Source: a virus. Taken from it: a stretch of DNA of 24,010 nucleotides. Below are positions 6,771-15,751 of this stretch, one piece after another; position 1 is the first letter of the stretch, and the number at the start of each line of letters is the position of its first letter. The stretch covers positions 1 to 24,010 of the IMG/VR virus record IMGVR_UViG_3300042868_002141; one strand, 5' to 3'. The notes beneath the pieces were generated by a model. The model made no database searches, had not been told where the DNA came from, and saw only the letters and a program-made list of their open reading frames with translations. A program made the position numbers and the translations under genes.

Positions 6771-7363
6771 GCGAAAAGTACGGTAAGAGTACTGGTGATT
6801 ATGCAACGGCAAGTAAAAACGCTGCTGAGCAAGTTGTATTGCAATGGAGTAATGAGAGTATTGATATTATGCGAGATGTTATAATTGCAAACGCTCGGAC
6901 TGGGCAAGCCTCAACATTAGCACGTTCAATGAGTCCTAAAATTACTGAGGTATCGGATGGATTTAATCTTCGAATAGTATCGGATGTAAATTATAGTGAC
7001 TTTGTTGATAAGGGTGTAAGAGGTTTAAGAAAAAATAAAACTAAAAACAGTCCTTATAAATTTAAGTCAATAGGGGTAAGTCCTAAAATGGTAGAGTCGT
7101 TTAAAGAGTACATATCGAGAACTGGATTAAAAAGTTTAAAGAATAAAAGTGGCAAGCCTAAAAAGCTAATCATTAAGGATAAAAAGAAACAAGCCGACCT
7201 CATTACACAAGCAGCTACTCAGTTAGCAGTAGCCACAAAGATAGGAGGTATTAAACCAATGAATTTTAAAGCTGCGGCATTAACAAAAAGCAGACTAAAC
7301 AAATTAAGTACTGAGGTTGCAAGTGCATTAAGTGAAGTGATTAAAATTAATTTAAAGAAATAA
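6749..7363 (+). CDS. HK97 gp10-like tail completion / head-tail joining protein
   Basis: This basic 204-aa protein has an N-terminal helix (AAEQVVLQWSNESIDIMRDVI), then a Ser/Arg segment (STLARSMSPKI). Strands with SDVNYSDFVDKGVRG (about 88-102) follow, resembling the YAxyvEfGt motif of HK97 gp10-type proteins, which sit at the head-tail interface. The second half is Lys-rich. It overlaps the frameshifted product by 22 bases and lies among tail genes. The family assignment rests on this motif and size. Confidence 0.5.
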   Translation: MATGKSIGEKYGKSTGDYATASKNAAEQVVLQWSNESIDIMRDVIIANARTGQASTLARSMSPKITEVSDGFNLRIVSDVNYSDFVDKGVRGLRKNKTKNSPYKFKSIGVSPKMVESFKEYISRTGLKSLKNKSGKPKKLIIKDKKKQADLITQAATQLAVATKIGGIKPMNFKAAALTKSRLNKLSTEVASALSEVIKINLKK

Positions 7364-7364
7364 A

Positions 7365-8504
7365 ATGATAACCGTTAATAGTTCACCCAATACAAACCAA
7401 CCTGCATACAATCAACTATTGTTTAATATCCAAAGTAATAATAGTGCACAGCCTAACTTTAAGTACGTGGTCGATGTGTATATCGATGGAGCAACTCCAA
7501 CTTTGCAGTCTCGTTTACTATTCCCGCTTCAAATAAGTGGTAGCAATTTAACTATTGACATCATGCCAGTAATTAAAAACTATGTACAATACGATTTTCT
7601 AAACGCTGTAGGGGTTAATATCGCAGCGAATACAAATAGCAGGGCAAAGTATTACGTTCAATTTGGCGAGATGTATGATGTTGCAGGAGTGCCTACGATT
7701 TATGCCAACCTTATTAGAAACCCCTCGTCAGGATTTAAGTTCGCATACAACGCTGTCTTTCCTTTTTTAGAATTTACTTCTAATATTATGGCAAGCTATA
7801 ATGTTAATAGTGATAAGTTTTTAAGTGGTGATTTATTAGGTAGTTATCGAGTAGGTGACAATAAGTTGATTACATTTTATGATCCTGCAAGAGTTGTAAC
7901 AAGCGTTCAAATCTCAACGGATGGAACAGCACCAACTACACAAGCGATTACATTACCTGCAAGTGAGTACGAGTTTAACTTAAACTTAAAACAAATATTA
8001 ACAACTTTGGCAATAACTCCTTCAGGAACTATTAACGTAGCATTTAAAGCAGGCGGTTCGACTGTTGGTACTTATGGATTGATAGTAGATACCGATTGCA
8101 CAAGCTATGAAATATTCAGGCTTCATTGGTTAAACAAGTTAGGAGGGTGGGATGCTTACAACTTTATGAAGTCAAGCGTTGAAACCTCGTCAATAAACCG
8201 AAAGCAATATAAAAAAATACTTCCATTAGGGTACTCAAATACTGACCGTTTGAAAGTTAATTATCAAACCACAATGGAGGATAACATAAACGTTACGAGC
8301 GATTGGGTAAGTGATGATGAGTTTGTTTGGTTACAAGGGTTAGTTGAGTCGCCAATAGTTTACTTAGAAAGCGGAAGTAGTTTTGTATCAGTTAACTTAA
8401 CAGATGTAGCCTACGAAATTAAAAAGTATATCAACGGTCGCAAGCTAAACACGTTAAACATAAACATACAACCATCTTATAACAGATACAGCCAAAGTTT
8501 ATGA
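7365..8504 (+). CDS. Tail/baseplate protein, Bacteroidota phage type (379 aa)
   Basis: A beta-rich protein without signal peptide or membrane segment. The N-terminal region (NQLLFNIQSNN, then FKYVVDVYIDG) looks like a beta-sandwich domain. The C-terminal half contains IFRLHWLNKLGGWDAYNFMKSS (about residues 245-266), a motif I associate with conserved tail or baseplate proteins of Bacteroidota phages. It overlaps the next gene by four bases (ATGA), so the two are probably made in fixed ratio and interact. A distal-tail (Dit-like) role is an inference from position before the large hub-like protein. Confidence 0.5.
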   Translation: MITVNSSPNTNQPAYNQLLFNIQSNNSAQPNFKYVVDVYIDGATPTLQSRLLFPLQISGSNLTIDIMPVIKNYVQYDFLNAVGVNIAANTNSRAKYYVQFGEMYDVAGVPTIYANLIRNPSSGFKFAYNAVFPFLEFTSNIMASYNVNSDKFLSGDLLGSYRVGDNKLITFYDPARVVTSVQISTDGTAPTTQAITLPASEYEFNLNLKQILTTLAITPSGTINVAFKAGGSTVGTYGLIVDTDCTSYEIFRLHWLNKLGGWDAYNFMKSSVETSSINRKQYKKILPLGYSNTDRLKVNYQTTMEDNINVTSDWVSDDEFVWLQGLVESPIVYLESGSSFVSVNLTDVAYEIKKYINGRKLNTLNINIQPSYNRYSQSL

Positions 8505-11275
8505 TAGAAAATGAAATCAAAATACATCAGTTAATTGATACAGGTGTAGTTAACTATTATGTAGACCATAGCTTAGACTTAACCCAAAGTGAGTCTATTG
8601 TTATTACTAAGTCCATAATTGACATACGCAACTTTGAAAGCAGAAAGAGTGACTATACTAAAACAATTACACTTCCTGCAACTTCAAACAATAATAAGGT
8701 ATTCAATAATATTTTTGAGTTAAACAGGTCCACACGAAATACTACTCAGCAAAACTTTTACCCTGATTTTAATCCAAACTTAAAAGCAGATGTAAGCATT
8801 TATAAAAATGGCATAGTTCAAATGAGTGGCTATATGCAACTCGTACAAATTAATGTAGTAGATGAGCAACCTGTAAGTTATGAAGTAATAGTGATTGGTA
8901 GGTTTGCAAACTTAATTCAAGACTTAGGAGATAGGTTATTAACTGATTTGGATTTAAGTGAGTACGACCATGTGTATGATATTACAGCGGTTGAAGATAG
9001 TTGGACCGCACCAACTGGATTAGGGTACTACTATCCGTTAATTAATGTAGGTGATGTAGCAAATGGTATAACATTTTCACTTTTAAACTTTAAGCCTGCA
9101 ACATATCTAAAAACTTTAATAGATAGGATATTTATCGAAGCAGGTTATAGGTACGCTTCAAACTTTTTTGACTCAGCATTTTTCAAAACTTTGGTTATGC
9201 CTTTTGGCAATCCTGCTTTTAGAATTTCAGAAGCTGAGGTAACAGATAGAACATTTATAGCCGAGCAAACACCAGTATTAGTTCCACTTGATGGGCAATC
9301 AGTAAATAATAGAGCGACAGTTGGCTTTGATATTATAGTTCAAGATAGCAACCCCGCAGGATTTAACACTTCAACTAATTCTTTTGATGTACAAAATGGA
9401 GGTCAGTATTCTTTTATTGCAAGACTAAATGCAGACATAACAAATAATGGTGCAACAACCGAAACTTTATCACTTTTTAGAATAGGGTTTTATAAAAACG
9501 GAACAGCGGTTTATAATACTTTTTTCCCTCAAGTAACATTAGCAGCATCTGCAACAACTTTTAGGAGGTTTGATGTAATAAGCGGCAACATTAGTTGCCT
9601 TCCTGGTGATGTAATTACTGTTGAATATTATCAAAGCAATGGTTTATTAGATTGGACAATTGAGTTTGATAGTGATAGTTATTTTACTTGCATTCCAAAT
9701 GCTTTTATTACCTCAGGCTCGACTATTAACTTAAGTAAAACATTACCTTTAACCTTTAAGCAAACCGACTTATTTATTAGTCTTGTTCGTATGTTCAACT
9801 TGTATGTTGAAGTAGACAAGTACGATGATAGGAAGTTGATAATAGAACCCAAAGAGCAGTTTTACCAATTAACAAAAGTAGACTTGACTCCTTACGTTGA
9901 TGTAAGCGTTGATACTGTTATTAAACCGATTGGTGCATTAGAGGCCAAGACTTATAACTATAAGTGGAAAGAAGATAAAGACCTTTACAACTCACGTTAC
10001 TTAGCTAACTATAAATATCCATACGGTACAAGGCGGTTTGATGTTGAGAACCAATTTAACAAAGCAGTAAAAGATATTACTTGCGATATATCCCCTACTC
10101 CATTAGTTCAATTATTGGATAAAATAGTAAGCAACATTACTTTAGTTGATACTCAAGGTGCAGTTGTTCAAGGCGGTTGGAATCCTCGCATACTTATTAA
10201 CGGTGGATTGATGCCTACAAGTGTAGGATTTACAATTGATGGCACACCTTATACTAATTATCCGTATGCAGGGCATTTAGATGACCCTTTTAATCCTACT
10301 TTTGATTTGAATTGGGGCATACCTGCTGAGATATATTTTAATATTAGTGAATATCCTAATAATAATCTATTTAATAAGTACCACAAACAAGGCGTTTTAG
10401 AAATATCGGACAAAGATAGTAAGATAGTTGAGTTTAAAATGAAGCTAAATGAAGTGCAATTAAACGCTTTATCATTCAGACTGCTATATTATATTGACCA
10501 AAACTACTACAGGCTTTACAATGTAGAGTATGATATCAATAGCAATGAAACTACAACCGTTCAGTTTTTACAGTTAACCGACATTCCAGTATTTGTAGGC
10601 GTTTCAAGTCCTATCAATGGAGGCGGTTTTAACAATGGTGGAGGCACTGACTTACCTTTATATGGTGATAGTATATTTAGAGATGGCAACGGCAAACCAT
10701 TGCAACAAAACAGCGTATCATTTGGAACGGATAACAACATAGGCTCAAACAATGCAATAGTAAACTCACGTTCAAATAACGTGGTAAGCGATTATGCAAA
10801 TGTTTTAAACGGTCAATCCAACGTAGTACAAACAAATGATGTTACTTTAATCAATACCTCAGACTATGTTACAACATTGGATGGCGAGGTTGCAATAAAT
10901 AATATTCAATATCCATTTACAAAAGTTATTACACTAAATCAAGCACAACTTGATGATTTAGACACAATAACTATTGAAATAGTACCTACGCAAACCGATT
11001 ACATAGTTCAATATGTAAGTGGCTATGCAAAGAATAATTATGGTATTGACAGATACAAAAACCATAATATAATAATTCACCAAAATACAACCAACACTCA
11101 TATTGCCGAACTTAAAGGAATTGCATACGCTAATGAAACTTGTATACAAAATGCACAAGACTTAGCTCAGCCTTTATTTACTAATTATGGTTTATATTTA
11201 AAGGCATCAGGCAATTTGGCAGGCGGTGATGGAACTATAACTTTTACTATTCAATACAGATTAATTAAAATATAA
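8501..11275 (+). CDS. Large tail hub / tail-associated structural protein (924 aa)
   Basis: The largest gene in the window. Its N-terminus contains FESRKSDYTKTITLPAT (about residues 43-59) followed by a NNKVFNNIFELN stretch, a signature of large tail or baseplate proteins in Bacteroidota phages; integration-type domains of a tail hub are plausible in the first 500 residues. Near residues 695-720 there is a Gly/Asn-rich linker. Residues about 735-800 form an Asn-rich repetitive stretch resembling a beta-roll, followed by a beta-rich C-terminal domain. The gene ends one base into the tape measure start (TAATG). Probably located at the tail tip and involved in host contact; the exact role is not determined. 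Confidence 0.55.
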   Translation: MIENEIKIHQLIDTGVVNYYVDHSLDLTQSESIVITKSIIDIRNFESRKSDYTKTITLPATSNNNKVFNNIFELNRSTRNTTQQNFYPDFNPNLKADVSIYKNGIVQMSGYMQLVQINVVDEQPVSYEVIVIGRFANLIQDLGDRLLTDLDLSEYDHVYDITAVEDSWTAPTGLGYYYPLINVGDVANGITFSLLNFKPATYLKTLIDRIFIEAGYRYASNFFDSAFFKTLVMPFGNPAFRISEAEVTDRTFIAEQTPVLVPLDGQSVNNRATVGFDIIVQDSNPAGFNTSTNSFDVQNGGQYSFIARLNADITNNGATTETLSLFRIGFYKNGTAVYNTFFPQVTLAASATTFRRFDVISGNISCLPGDVITVEYYQSNGLLDWTIEFDSDSYFTCIPNAFITSGSTINLSKTLPLTFKQTDLFISLVRMFNLYVEVDKYDDRKLIIEPKEQFYQLTKVDLTPYVDVSVDTVIKPIGALEAKTYNYKWKEDKDLYNSRYLANYKYPYGTRRFDVENQFNKAVKDITCDISPTPLVQLLDKIVSNITLVDTQGAVVQGGWNPRILINGGLMPTSVGFTIDGTPYTNYPYAGHLDDPFNPTFDLNWGIPAEIYFNISEYPNNNLFNKYHKQGVLEISDKDSKIVEFKMKLNEVQLNALSFRLLYYIDQNYYRLYNVEYDINSNETTTVQFLQLTDIPVFVGVSSPINGGGFNNGGGTDLPLYGDSIFRDGNGKPLQQNSVSFGTDNNIGSNNAIVNSRSNNVVSDYANVLNGQSNVVQTNDVTLINTSDYVTTLDGEVAINNIQYPFTKVITLNQAQLDDLDTITIEIVPTQTDYIVQYVSGYAKNNYGIDRYKNHNIIIHQNTTNTHIAELKGIAYANETCIQNAQDLAQPLFTNYGLYLKASGNLAGGDGTITFTIQYRLIKI

Positions 11276-12960
11276 TGGCAACTACAAACGAGAATATAGT
11301 TTTAGGTGTAGACATCAAGCTGAAAGGCGGTGAAAGCGTAAAATCTTTAAAGGGTGAATTAAGGGACTTAAAAAATCAATTAGGACAACTTGACCCTGCA
11401 AGCAAAGCATTCGATGAGGCTGCTAAAAGGGCTGGACATTTACAAGAAAAGATTAGAGGAGTTAATGACTCAATACAGAACGCTGACCCTGAAAAGAAGT
11501 TTGCTCCGTTTGCAAGAACTATCGCAGGTTTGGCGGGTGGATTTGCAGCCGTTCAGGGTGCTATGGCTTTGTTTGGATCTGAGAGTGCAGACTTGCAAAA
11601 GGCTTTAGTAAAAGTACAAGGGGCTATGGCTTTGAGTAATGGATTAAATTCGCTATTAGAGTTCAAAAATGATTTTAAGGAACTTGGCGGAATTATCAAA
11701 ACAAACGTAACTAAAGCGTTTTCAACTTTAAGGGGTGCAATCGCAGCGACTGGTATTGGTTTGTTGGTTGTTGCAGTTGGTTTGTTGGTAGCTAATTGGG
11801 AAAAGGTAGTTGCTGTGCTTGATAGTGTATTTCCTGGTTTTAAAAAGCTAACTACATCAGTGGCGGATAATACCGAAGCATTAGAAAAAAACATTGAAAA
11901 AAATAAAGAGTCGCAAAATTTTTATAAAAAAATTATTGATGCAAGGTTAGCAGGAATAAAAGATGTAAGAGATAAAGAAACCGCAGAGTTAAAAGAAAGG
12001 CAAAGAAGAGAAACGCAAGAAGCACAAAGAGAGTATTCCACAAGATCAGACTTTAATAGTTTAATGTCGGCTTTAGAGCAACAGCATTTAACTGAGTTGG
12101 GTAATTTATCTAAAAAGTTTCAAGACGAAGATGATGCTAAGAAAAAAGAAAAAAACGAAAAAGATAAACAAGAAGCTGAAAGATTAAATCAACAAGCTAA
12201 AAAGTTAGAAGAGGATAGGATAGCACAAGTAAAATTAAATGCAGCAGCAGAAACTGCTATTAGTGCAGCAAAGGTTGAAAAAATAAAACAAGACTTTGAA
12301 GACATAAAAACACAAACCGATGCCAGTGTATCTGAGGTTGAAACTTTAAGAAATAACGCTTTAAAAGCTGTAGATGATACAACTAGAACATACGAAACAA
12401 GACAAGAAATATTAGATGCTTATTTAAATGCTGGTCTTATTACACAAAAAGAATATGCAGATGCTGAGGTAAAAATAGAACAAGAAAAGATGAACGCTAA
12501 AATGCAAATATTACAAGCATTTAGTCAAGTGTTAATAAACTCTTCGGAATTAGCAGGAAAAGAAACGGCAGCGGGCAAAGCGTTAGCAGTTGCATCAACT
12601 ACAATAGATACTTATGTTGCTGCATTTAGAGCATACAAAGAAGGATTTAAGGTAGATCCTACAGGAACGTTCTCAATTATATCAGCAGCAGCAGCAACTC
12701 TTGCAGGTGTTGCAGCGGTTAAAAATATTTTAAAAGTAAAAGTACCAGGAGGCGGTGGCGGTGGAACATTACCAACACCAGTTGGCGGTGGAGCACCAAA
12801 CGTACCTCAGCAAGTAAATGGAACTCGATTAAGTCAAGAGTCGGCATTGCTTACACGTGATGTTAATCAAGGCAATACTAAGGTTTATGTATTAGAGTCT
12901 GATATTAGCGATTCACAAAGGCGTATAGATGGCATAAAACAAAAAGCAACAATCGGATAA
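11275..12960 (+). CDS. Tail tape measure protein
   Basis: The 561-aa protein has the classic layout of a tape measure. An N-terminal coiled coil (KSLKGELRDLKNQLGQL, about 23-39) precedes an Ala/Gly-rich hydrophobic region (about 80-120) and a strong transmembrane-like segment (GIGLLVVAVGLLVANW, about 160-175). A long charged coiled coil follows (about 195-410), then a second hydrophobic region near 460-485. The Gly-rich stretch near 490-510 leads to a conserved-looking tail TKVYVLESDISDSQRRIDGI. Tape measures set tail length and are ejected with DNA; about 1.5 angstrom per residue gives a tail of roughly 80 nm, compatible with a siphovirus. The gene is short but intact. Confidence 0.82.
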   Translation: MATTNENIVLGVDIKLKGGESVKSLKGELRDLKNQLGQLDPASKAFDEAAKRAGHLQEKIRGVNDSIQNADPEKKFAPFARTIAGLAGGFAAVQGAMALFGSESADLQKALVKVQGAMALSNGLNSLLEFKNDFKELGGIIKTNVTKAFSTLRGAIAATGIGLLVVAVGLLVANWEKVVAVLDSVFPGFKKLTTSVADNTEALEKNIEKNKESQNFYKKIIDARLAGIKDVRDKETAELKERQRRETQEAQREYSTRSDFNSLMSALEQQHLTELGNLSKKFQDEDDAKKKEKNEKDKQEAERLNQQAKKLEEDRIAQVKLNAAAETAISAAKVEKIKQDFEDIKTQTDASVSEVETLRNNALKAVDDTTRTYETRQEILDAYLNAGLITQKEYADAEVKIEQEKMNAKMQILQAFSQVLINSSELAGKETAAGKALAVASTTIDTYVAAFRAYKEGFKVDPTGTFSIISAAAATLAGVAAVKNILKVKVPGGGGGGTLPTPVGGGAPNVPQQVNGTRLSQESALLTRDVNQGNTKVYVLESDISDSQRRIDGIKQKATIG

Positions 12961-12976
12961 TTAATATTATTTAATA

Positions 12977-13555
12977 ATGGATTTACCAATATACAGATTT
13001 AAGGTTTCTGAAGATGACGAATGTAAACTTGATGCAGTAGCATTAGTTGATAATCCTGCTATTGAATTAAACTGGCAAGCGTTCAACGGTAGTCAATTTA
13101 AGTTCTCAGCTAACGAGGAAAAAAGAATTATCTCAGGTCCGTTAATGGTAGCCGAACTTCCTATTTATAGACGAGATGAAAGCGGTGAGTATTACGGAAT
13201 ATTCACAGCCGAAGATATTTACTTTTTACGCAATAAGTTTTTTAAACAGTCAAAGGATAAGCAAGTAAACATGATGCACGATAGCAACCAAATGGTTGAT
13301 GGTGTATTTATGATTGAAAGTTTTTTAATCGACTCTAAGCGTGGCATTAACTCACCAAAAGGTTATAACTTAACTGATGGCAGTTGGTTCGGTAGTTACA
13401 AAGTAGACAATGATAATATTTGGAATGACTTTGTAAAGACTGGAGATTTTAAAGGATTTAGCGTTGAGGGTTTATTCAGGACTGAAAAGATTGCCACAAA
13501 ACCTTTAAACGTGATTGAGCAAATAATTGAGATAGTAAAGTCAATAGATAATTAA
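12977..13555 (+). CDS. Prohead protease, XkdF-like
   Basis: The protein matches the XkdF-like putative phage serine protease layout. It begins with AVALVDNPAIELNWQAF (about residues 21-37), where capsid-associated proteins of this family start. This is followed by the core KRIISGPLMVAELPIYRRD (about 49-67), a histidine in VNMMHDSNQMVDG (about 97-109), ESFLIDSKRG and the Ser-containing GFSVEGLF (about 160-167). His and Ser at these positions are the probable catalytic pair. It stands immediately before the scaffold and capsid genes, where a maturation protease is expected. Confidence 0.78.
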   Translation: MDLPIYRFKVSEDDECKLDAVALVDNPAIELNWQAFNGSQFKFSANEEKRIISGPLMVAELPIYRRDESGEYYGIFTAEDIYFLRNKFFKQSKDKQVNMMHDSNQMVDGVFMIESFLIDSKRGINSPKGYNLTDGSWFGSYKVDNDNIWNDFVKTGDFKGFSVEGLFRTEKIATKPLNVIEQIIEIVKSIDN

Positions 13556-13584
13556 CAATAAAAATAAAAATAATACTACTAAAT

Positions 13585-14160
13585 ATGACAATGAAAGAAG
13601 CATTTGCAAAGCTATCTGTTTTGCTAACAAATCAAAATTTTGAAAACGCCAAAACCGTTGATGGATTAATTATACAATGGGAGGGTGAATTATCACAAGG
13701 TACAGCATTAATGACTGTAGACTCCGATGGTAACATGATGCCAACAGTTGATGGAACTATCACAATGGAAGATGGAACTATGGTAACCGTAGTTGGTGGA
13801 TTAGTTACTGAGGTTAAGATGCCTGAGTCAGAAGTTGAAGTTGAAGTTGAAACTGAAGATATGGGAGATAAGATTGAAAAAATGTTTGCCCAATTTTCAG
13901 AAGAATTTACCTCAATCAAATCTGAATTAGCAGAAATGAAAAACAAAGTAACTGGCTACGATGCTAAGTTTGCAGAAATTACAGAAAAGTTTGCAACCGA
14001 TAACACAAGCATCGAAACTAAGTTTAACGCAATTAAGGAAATAGTTGATGCAATAGCTGAAGAGCCTGCTGCACCAATTGCAACTCCAGCAAACTCAACA
14101 TTCAAAGCACATTCTGTGATTGATAGATTTAACGATTTTAAAAAACTAAAAAACAAATAA
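13585..14160 (+). CDS. Capsid scaffold-like protein
   Basis: The 191-aa acidic protein has an N-terminal domain containing ALMTVDSDGNMMPTVDGTI (about residues 41-59) and a following Val-rich beta segment. A very acidic Glu/Val stretch (near 80-92) precedes a long coiled coil (about 95-150, FSEEFTSIKSELAEMKNKV) and a basic C-terminus (RFNDFKKLKNK). Acidic coiled coils with a basic tail that can bind capsid protein are typical of scaffolding proteins. Position between the protease and the major capsid gene supports the call. Only seven bases separate its stop from the capsid start. No sequence family is firmly recognised. Confidence 0.6.
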   Translation: MTMKEAFAKLSVLLTNQNFENAKTVDGLIIQWEGELSQGTALMTVDSDGNMMPTVDGTITMEDGTMVTVVGGLVTEVKMPESEVEVEVETEDMGDKIEKMFAQFSEEFTSIKSELAEMKNKVTGYDAKFAEITEKFATDNTSIETKFNAIKEIVDAIAEEPAAPIATPANSTFKAHSVIDRFNDFKKLKNK

Positions 14161-14166
14161 AAAATT

Positions 14167-15108
14167 ATGGCATTTAATGTAACAGGACTTACAGCATATG
14201 TAGCTCCAAACGAAAACACACTAATTACTCGCTCATTTTTTGAGCCTAAAACTGCATCACGCATGCAAATCTTGACAGGTGTAAAATCATCTATCTTGGT
14301 TCCTTCTTTATCTAACACAATGTTTTACCAAAATGGTGCTGCTTGTGGGTTTACTGCATCAGGAGATACTACTATCTCAGCACGTACACTTACAACTGGT
14401 TCTATTAAAGTAAACCAAGAATGGTGTATCAATGACTTAGAAGCTAAGTACACTCAATTATTGCTTTCACCGGGTTCAAACTATTCAGCATTACCGGGCG
14501 GTATCGATGAGGCGTTTGTAAACACTATCATGGGTACGCTTCACGAGCAAACTGAAAAGGCTATTTGGCAAGGTGATTTATCAAGTGGTAATGTTTTGTT
14601 AAACAAGTATGATGGATTGGTTAAAATTATCAATGCAGCATCAGGTGTAGTAAACGCAAACAGCACTTTAAACGGTTTCGTAGTTGTAACAGGTGTTACT
14701 TCAGCAAACATCGTTTCAGTAATGCAACAAATCTACAGTTCAATTCCAATTGAAGTATTGGATAAGCCTGACATGAAAGTATCAATCGGTACTGACTTGT
14801 TCAGAGCATACCAAATGGCTTTGATTAACGCTAACTTGTTCCACTTCATCCCTACTGAAAATGCTTTAGGTGAAATGAAATTACATGGTACAAACATCAC
14901 TTTGGTTTCAACTCCTGGTTTAGTTGGAGTAAATGCAATCTATGCATTAAGAGATAGCAATATGTTCTTAGGTGTTGATTTGGAAAACGACCAAGAAGAA
15001 TTCAAGTTTTGGTACTCAGAAGATTTTGATGTTGTAAGATTCAAAGCACGTTTCCGTTACGGAGTGCAAGTTTCTCAAACTCAAGAGATAGTTAAATTTA
15101 CTTGGTAA
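14167..15108 (+). CDS. Major capsid protein (HK97 fold)
   Basis: At 313 aa the length suits a mature-type HK97-fold capsid protein without a large delta domain. Recognisable features are the N-terminal ENTLITRSFFEPKTASRMQI, a middle section WCINDLEAKYTQLLLSPGS and EKAIWQGDLSSGN, and the C-terminal strands FKFWYSEDFDVVRFKARFRY ending in the P-domain-like GVQVSQTQEIVKFTW. Codon use differs from the neighbours: ATC and TTC are common and ATA is almost absent, as expected for the most highly translated gene. A hairpin follows its stop. It sits in a protease-scaffold-capsid series. Confidence 0.85.
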   Translation: MAFNVTGLTAYVAPNENTLITRSFFEPKTASRMQILTGVKSSILVPSLSNTMFYQNGAACGFTASGDTTISARTLTTGSIKVNQEWCINDLEAKYTQLLLSPGSNYSALPGGIDEAFVNTIMGTLHEQTEKAIWQGDLSSGNVLLNKYDGLVKIINAASGVVNANSTLNGFVVVTGVTSANIVSVMQQIYSSIPIEVLDKPDMKVSIGTDLFRAYQMALINANLFHFIPTENALGEMKLHGTNITLVSTPGLVGVNAIYALRDSNMFLGVDLENDQEEFKFWYSEDFDVVRFKARFRYGVQVSQTQEIVKFTW

Positions 15109-15114
15109 TAACAT

Positions 15115-15133
15115 GGGGAGCTAAACACTCCCC
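15115..15133 (+). terminator. Hairpin after the major capsid gene
   Basis: GGGGAG and CTCCCC form a perfect 6-bp GC-rich stem with a 7-base loop, beginning six bases after the capsid stop codon. It is followed by TTTAATATTTT, a weak T-rich tract. It could be a partial terminator or an mRNA 3'-end stabiliser that raises capsid message over downstream genes. Confidence 0.6.
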
Positions 15134-15150
15134 TTTAATATTTTAAAAAA

Positions 15151-15669
15151 ATGGCGTGTGCAATAGTATCAGGTTACGCACTTGACTGCAAAGATGCAGT
15201 CGGTGGAATTAAGAATATCTACATTACAGAATTAGCAAACATTACCGCAGTAGCACAAAACGCAAGTGGTTATGTTACAGCAATCACAAAGGTAGGAGGT
15301 AAGAAATACTTTACCTACGCATTAGAGCCAAGAGGTGTAAATAGCACTTCACAGACTATTAATGCAGACCCTACAATTGGTACTGTATCAGTTGAGCAAA
15401 ACATCAATGCTGCATTTGTGAAAATGAAGTTTGAGACTCAAAACATTTTACAAAACGTAATACAAAATAGAGTTTCTGTTTTAGTTGAAATGAAAACAGG
15501 ACAGTATTTTTTATTCGGGAAAGAATTTGGAATGCAAGTTAACGGAGGCACAGGTACTTCAGGACAAGCAATGAGTGAGTTTAATGGTTATGCCATTACT
15601 TTTCAAGGCGAAGAAAAACTATTTGCAAACGAAGTTGACCCTACAATAATAACAGCTTTATTGGTTTAA
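15151..15669 (+). CDS. Probable major tail tube-like structural protein (172 aa)
   Basis: A compact beta-rich protein starting MACAIVSGYALDCKDAVGGI, then NIYITELANI, a beginning I associate with a conserved structural protein of Bacteroidota phages. Its size and strand pattern are compatible with a tail tube subunit: alternating hydrophobic strands, a central YALEPRG segment, and GYAITFQGEEK near the end. It is flanked by two hairpins, so it may be expressed at its own level. Position beside the capsid gene would also allow a head decoration or other head role, so the tail tube assignment is moderate. Confidence 0.5.
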   Translation: MACAIVSGYALDCKDAVGGIKNIYITELANITAVAQNASGYVTAITKVGGKKYFTYALEPRGVNSTSQTINADPTIGTVSVEQNINAAFVKMKFETQNILQNVIQNRVSVLVEMKTGQYFLFGKEFGMQVNGGTGTSGQAMSEFNGYAITFQGEEKLFANEVDPTIITALLV

Positions 15670-15693
15670 GTTGGATTGGTTTTATATTAAAAG

Positions 15694-15721
15694 CCCTTGC
15701 ATAACGTGAGGGTTTTTTTTT
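15694..15721 (+). terminator. Intrinsic (rho-independent) terminator
   Basis: CCCTTGC (15694-15700) pairs with GTGAGGG (15706-15712), allowing two G-T pairs, around a five-base loop. A run of nine T (15713-15721) follows, and AAAAG lies upstream, so the stem can extend by A-T pairing. It stands about 25 bases after the stop of the tail-tube-like gene and is the clearest terminator in the window. Genes beyond it need read-through or a new promoter. Confidence 0.85.
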
Positions 15722-15751
15722 GCAATAAAAGTTTTTTTTATATTATTAAAT

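Noticed and set aside
11390-11608. Plus-strand ORF in another frame of the tape measure gene
   Set aside because: Fully nested in a strong coding frame and not protein-like.
11553-11894. Minus-strand ORF opposite the tape measure gene
   Set aside because: Antisense shadow of a clearly coding gene, no start context or neighbours on that strand.
13632-14318. Two long minus-strand ORFs opposite the scaffold-like and capsid genes
   Set aside because: Antisense shadows; Ser/Val/Ile-rich low-complexity translations without recognisable features.
15713-15740. T-rich runs as a second frameshift site
   Set aside because: They lie in non-coding DNA between genes and the first belongs to the terminator.
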